Shown: positions 17,358 to 20,835 of the stretch, piece by piece
How positions within the stretch are numbered: position 1 is the first letter of the stretch
Layout of the letters: every line of letters starts with the position of its first letter
Source: a virus
DNA length: 20,835 nucleotides
Reading direction: 5' to 3' (one strand)
IMG/VR virus record: IMGVR_UViG_3300030109_004096
Coordinates: 1-20,835 of that record
Program-made: the position numbers and the translations under genes
Notes under the pieces: model-generated
Databases searched by the model: none
Told to the model about the DNA's origin: nothing
Seen by the model: only the letters and a program-made list of their open reading frames with translations

Positions 17358-17395
17358 GGAACTTTTTTTTGTTCTACTAGTATAAGTAGTATGAA
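17358..17395 (+). promoter_or_regulatory. GGAACTT-class promoter before gene 17432
   Basis: GGAACTT at 17358-17364 is preceded by TTTTTT and followed by a T-run. TATAAGTAG begins 16 bases later and TATGAA lies exactly 25 bases downstream (17390-17395). It drives the last rightward gene. Confidence 0.62.
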
Positions 17396-17431
17396 TAAAA
17401 ATCTTAAACCGAAAAATGAAAGGAGGTTAAA

Positions 17432-17980
17432 ATGTCTAGGTATAACAATAATACTGTAAGTCGTCATGTTAGTTCTTATACACCTAAGTATGAACGATGT
17501 ACAGGCACATACATCTTTGAGTCAAAAGAACCCGGTTCTGCGCTGAATATTTTTGGTGGTATAGCAAGTGGTGATTTTAGACCAATAAAATGTATCTGGC
17601 ACAAGTATAGATGTGACACATGTGGAAAAACTCATTCTTCAACAAGCAGTCAGCGACGATTGAATCAATGTTCTAGAGAGTATGATATAGCAGACCCTCG
17701 CGGGATTAATATATTATGCAGAAAAGAAGATGATGGTACATATAGCTTAATTTGGGATGTACATGCTAATGATAGCCTGTATCCAGAAAGTTATTTAGGT
17801 TACCATAAAATCAAAAATCTGAAAGATGCAGATGAAGATGATGTTTTTGGAACAGTAAGAAAAGATGGACAAAAGTGGATCGCTACATCACCACTCACAG
17901 AGGAAAAGTTTAGGTTTAAAAATAGAACCTTAGCCATAACTCGACTGAGAAATCATCTAAGGAAGGAAAGGTTGAAGTAG
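17432..17980 (+). CDS. Last rightward gene: unknown protein with zinc-knuckle (182 aa)
   Basis: AAAGGAGG, the strongest ribosome binding site in the window, precedes the ATG. A CxxC pair (C62-x2-C65 in YRCDTCGKTHSS), with C55 and C82 nearby, suggests a zinc site. The start is Ser/Asn-rich (MSRYNNNTVSRHVSSY) and the C-terminal part is basic (RFKNRTLAITRLRNHLRKERLK), pointing to a DNA- or RNA-binding protein. It is transcribed from its own GGAACTT promoter and ends at a terminator, so it forms a single-gene unit; a late-gene regulator is one possibility. No family was recognised. Confidence 0.72.
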   Translation: MSRYNNNTVSRHVSSYTPKYERCTGTYIFESKEPGSALNIFGGIASGDFRPIKCIWHKYRCDTCGKTHSSTSSQRRLNQCSREYDIADPRGINILCRKEDDGTYSLIWDVHANDSLYPESYLGYHKIKNLKDADEDDVFGTVRKDGQKWIATSPLTEEKFRFKNRTLAITRLRNHLRKERLK

Positions 17981-17997
17981 TTATTTGACCGATAATG

Positions 17998-18022
17998 GGG
18001 GCGGGGAAACTCGCCCCTTTTT
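17998..18022 (+). terminator. GAAA-loop terminator between convergent genes
   Basis: An 8-bp G/C stem (17998-18005 with 18010-18017, one G-T) closes on GAAA and is followed by TTTTTATTT. It ends the rightward unit. No T-run follows on the minus strand, so leftward transcription from gene 18025 is probably not stopped efficiently. Confidence 0.88.
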
Positions 18023-18024
18023 AT

Positions 18025-20835
18025 TTAAGGGTTCATTTGCTTTTCATATTTATTTTCTAACCTACGGTTAATCGCCTTCGGGCCAATATCATCATACATA
18101 ATAGGTCTTTCGGGGAATGATCTATTCCATTCTCGTATTAATCTTCTTGCCATCCTGTCATTGCCATCAATCATATAATCTAATATTCTAGGGTGTATCT
18201 TACTGTATCTAAATTTAACATAAGATTCTCGCTGACCTTTAGTTTGTAATCTCTGAGCCGCTCTTCTTGGTACTGTACCAAGTATAGGAGCAATGTTTTT
18301 TAGAGATCGTTGCATAGTATGAAAACCTAATCCAAAGTCTTCTGTGTCTTTCATTAATTTTTGCATTGTATCATATGCTTTCATAGCATCTTGTACAATG
18401 GCTGGTTTAGCCGCAAATTCTAATGCCCGCCATTTGCTTTCTGAGGCCACTATATCAGATACTAAACCAAAAGCACCCACTGCGGCAAAGTTATCTAGTA
18501 TGTCATTAAAACCAAATTCATCCTCGCCCACTTTATATTGTTCATCAAATATATTTTCACCTGATATCAAATCCTGTAAAAATCTTTTCGCCGCATTTAC
18601 AAACATACCACCAGCCATACCGCCTGCGGCAAGTCTCAATACAATAGCCGCGTTTCCACGCTTCACTTCTTTGTTTAATTCCCTAGTAAGGTATTCTACC
18701 TGTCTATATCCAAATCGTTTAAATAAGAAGAATGGTCTAAATCTAGGGTCATTAGCAAAATCTGGTTCTCTCATAACGTTTTTCTGTAGCTGTGTATCTC
18801 TAGCAAATTCATACATTGCTCTCGACATCACCTTTTGATTTAGTTTTTGATTTATATCTGTCACTCCCATATCTTTTAAGTTTTCCTTAGCCCAGTTCCT
18901 TCTTGCTTTATACTTAGAAGTTTTTGCAATTTTCTGCCAGCGTAAGGCGGCTTCGTACCCTGTATATGCAGAAACGAGCATATTAACCCTGTTAATACCT
19001 TTAAATCCTGATATGGTAGTAATTTGATCTGCTCTCTTACCCCACCAACTTGTGTCTGCCGCGTGAAAGTCTGATAGCATTTGATGTAATTCTAGTGAAC
19101 CTGCACCAACATGTTTTTCCATTTGGTTTCTATATTTTTTACTGGTTAAATAATTATAAGAACCTCTTATAAATGGAGCGTATCCAGCGCGAAGAGTGCT
19201 AGAAATAAAAACCTGTGTTATATTTGGTATGGTAGCAAAACCCAAACCAATTTTTGTAGCAACTTGAAAATTAACCATATCATTTAAAAGTTTTTGAGAT
19301 TTAGGTTTCCAGTTATAAGCTTTATCTAACTCTATTTTTCCTGTATATGCATCAAATGCTTTCCGTAATAACTCTGCCTCTTCATACATTTTCACATTTT
19401 TATCTTCAAGAGTTTTTATATCTTTATAAACTTTCTCTCCTTTTTTCCCAGCTATCTCAACATAAGCCGCCCTTTTAGAAAGTTGGCTAGCATAATTAGG
19501 TAATACATATCTTGCATCTGTTTCAAAAAGCTCATCTGGTAAACTGTGTTTCTTTCTTTTTACCTCTAAATTATGATTTACAGATATATATTCACCAAAT
19601 ACCTCATCACGCATTATTTGAAACGCTTTTGCATATGCTCTTTTTTCATTTGCTAAATCTTTTGCTTCAAATTGTTTTACTATACCGTCTAAAGCTTTCA
19701 TTGTTTCTGGTGAAAAATCACCAGCTTTTTTAGCGGCAAGAATTTTACTTGCCACAGCTGTATTACCAGCAAGATTAGAACCAAACATGTTTAAATCTTT
19801 ATCATTTTCTATTATTTTACTTATATCTTTACGTAAAATGTTAGCGATTTTTTTATTAAGAAATCTGGGAAAATAATCTTCTAGTTTTTCCGCTAGTGGA
19901 ATGCCTGCTTTTTCAGCTATTTTATATTGTGCATTTAACATACGTTTATAGTTTCTAGACCTTGATCTGGCGGCTGGATCAGCACTACGTAAATCTGCAC
20001 CAAGCTCTGTAGCTTGTTTTTCATTTAAGTTAGATAAGCCTTTTATAGTTTTACCATCTTTAGTATAATATGCTAATTTATTTAATAAATAAAATTGAGA
20101 ACGATTTAATTGCGATTGCCTAGCATCTAAATCGTAGAATTTTTTAACAACAGCTCGAGATAAAGGATTGTCTGTTATCCTCATCCATTTTGGCTTTAAC
20201 CCATTAATCACATTATAGACAGAGGGCAAGTGTTCCTGTAATACTGATTGATAAGAAGCGTTTGGAATCTTAAACCCTAAAGATTCCCAGTTTTTTAAAT
20301 CTCTTTTTAAATCTCTTCTCACCTCTAAATCATTTAACAGTCTCTGTTTACCTTCATAAGATAATTTTTCGTAGTCTGTGTGAAACTCTCTCCCCTTTTG
20401 TTTTCCTTTATACTTTCTTGCCGCACCAAAAGTCTTACCACTATCTCCAAACTCTGCTCTGTCAACCATGTTTTTAAATTCTAAATCCGCTATTCCGCCT
20501 CTTTTCTTGTAATCAAAAGACCTTTTTTGCAATCCAGCTAAAACATCTCGACCTAATGTATCCTTCTTTCTCCTCCATTTAGCATCTTTAGAGAAGAATT
20601 CTGCTTTTGGTATTTTTTCTGTCTCTCCAGTTTTTACATTTTTTATTTTTAAAATTTCTTGGTTTCTATGTTCATTAAACCAGTCTGTTAATATCTTTAC
20701 TTCTTTACCTTCTTTATTTACCCACGTTTCTTCCTTCCGTTGCATTTTAGCGCTTTGTTCTGCTTTCGCAGTTGCAAAAGTATTTAACTTATGTTTCTGA
20801 AGCTCCCCTTCTAAAAACTTTTTTGGTGGTTGTAT
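18025..20835 (-). CDS. Giant virion/polyvalent-type protein, 5' end beyond right edge (at least 936 aa)
   Basis: The frame is open from the right edge to the TAA at 18025. The internal ATG at 20745 has no ribosome binding site, and coding sequence continues in frame upstream, so the gene is cut by the window. The first 300 or so visible residues are Lys/Arg-rich and charged. Helical segments follow, including hydrophobic GLGFATIPNITQVFISS near visible residue 532 and AAGGMAGGMFVNAAKRFL near 745; RFRPFFLFKRFGYRQVEY precedes the second. The end is basic. Size, helical content and lack of enzyme motifs fit internal virion or 'large polyvalent protein' (LPD-type) sequences of marine podovirus-like phages. 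I cannot name the exact family. Transcription runs leftward like the terminases. Confidence 0.7.
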   Translation of the reverse strand: MQPPKKFLEGELQKHKLNTFATAKAEQSAKMQRKEETWVNKEGKEVKILTDWFNEHRNQEILKIKNVKTGETEKIPKAEFFSKDAKWRRKKDTLGRDVLAGLQKRSFDYKKRGGIADLEFKNMVDRAEFGDSGKTFGAARKYKGKQKGREFHTDYEKLSYEGKQRLLNDLEVRRDLKRDLKNWESLGFKIPNASYQSVLQEHLPSVYNVINGLKPKWMRITDNPLSRAVVKKFYDLDARQSQLNRSQFYLLNKLAYYTKDGKTIKGLSNLNEKQATELGADLRSADPAARSRSRNYKRMLNAQYKIAEKAGIPLAEKLEDYFPRFLNKKIANILRKDISKIIENDKDLNMFGSNLAGNTAVASKILAAKKAGDFSPETMKALDGIVKQFEAKDLANEKRAYAKAFQIMRDEVFGEYISVNHNLEVKRKKHSLPDELFETDARYVLPNYASQLSKRAAYVEIAGKKGEKVYKDIKTLEDKNVKMYEEAELLRKAFDAYTGKIELDKAYNWKPKSQKLLNDMVNFQVATKIGLGFATIPNITQVFISSTLRAGYAPFIRGSYNYLTSKKYRNQMEKHVGAGSLELHQMLSDFHAADTSWWGKRADQITTISGFKGINRVNMLVSAYTGYEAALRWQKIAKTSKYKARRNWAKENLKDMGVTDINQKLNQKVMSRAMYEFARDTQLQKNVMREPDFANDPRFRPFFLFKRFGYRQVEYLTRELNKEVKRGNAAIVLRLAAGGMAGGMFVNAAKRFLQDLISGENIFDEQYKVGEDEFGFNDILDNFAAVGAFGLVSDIVASESKWRALEFAAKPAIVQDAMKAYDTMQKLMKDTEDFGLGFHTMQRSLKNIAPILGTVPRRAAQRLQTKGQRESYVKFRYSKIHPRILDYMIDGNDRMARRLIREWNRSFPERPIMYDDIGPKAINRRLENKYEKQMNP

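Noticed and set aside
20745-20835. ATG 20745 as the start of the giant virion-type gene
   Set aside because: There is no ribosome binding site, and protein-like coding sequence continues in frame to the window edge.

Overview
The window is most likely a stretch of an AT-rich tailed (Caudovirales-type) double-stranded DNA phage or prophage genome. The strongest grounds are adjacent large and small terminase subunit genes, a very large virion-type protein gene, and about 45 mostly tiny, tightly packed and overlapping genes between them. The packed genes use AGGAG-type ribosome binding sites and the standard bacterial code, with some TTG and GTG starts. UUCG and GAAA tetraloop terminators and Shine-Dalgarno use suggest a Gram-negative, possibly marine, host, but nothing here names the host. 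I saw no tRNA, integrase, DNA polymerase, helicase or lysis gene.

Layout. Positions 1-3267 read leftward: a virion-associated protein cut by the left edge, the large terminase (603-2231), the small terminase (2313-3044) and a small upstream gene (3046-3267). Positions 3268-3899 are a divergent control region with a helically phased TAGTA/TACTA array, three operator-like inverted repeats, a GGAACTT promoter and a structured leader. Positions 3900-17980 read rightward: small early genes; a strong terminator (4921-4951); five iterons next to AT-rich DNA (4977-5290), a candidate origin; then many small genes. Recognisable among these are a GP88-family protein, an HNH nuclease, a pyrimidine-dimer-glycosylase-like protein, a replication-initiator-like protein, a possible histone-fold protein, a Cas4/RecB-like Fe-S nuclease, a DUF669-like candidate single-strand DNA-binding protein, a MazG-like protein, a Holliday-resolvase-like nuclease and another PD-(D/E)XK nuclease. 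Positions 18025-20835 read leftward again and hold the visible part of a giant virion-type protein that continues beyond the right edge.

How it fits together. Rightward genes look early or replicative. The phage probably borrows host polymerase and helicase, and supplies an origin, an initiator, a DUF669-like protein and several nucleases. Leftward genes look late (packaging and virion). Six copies of GGAACTT, all on the plus strand and mostly at gene boundaries, appear to be a phage-wide promoter class. Its -10-like element lies about 16 nt downstream, and three copies have TATGAA exactly 25 nt downstream.

The most unusual part is 11419-12799 plus 16076-16141. Gene-free gaps there contain five tRNA-sized, strongly self-complementary RNA elements, four of which can be drawn as three-way junctions. 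One hides the ribosome binding site and start codon of the next gene. Another carries a nine-base copy of the 16S anti-Shine-Dalgarno sequence. I could not assign them to a known RNA class.
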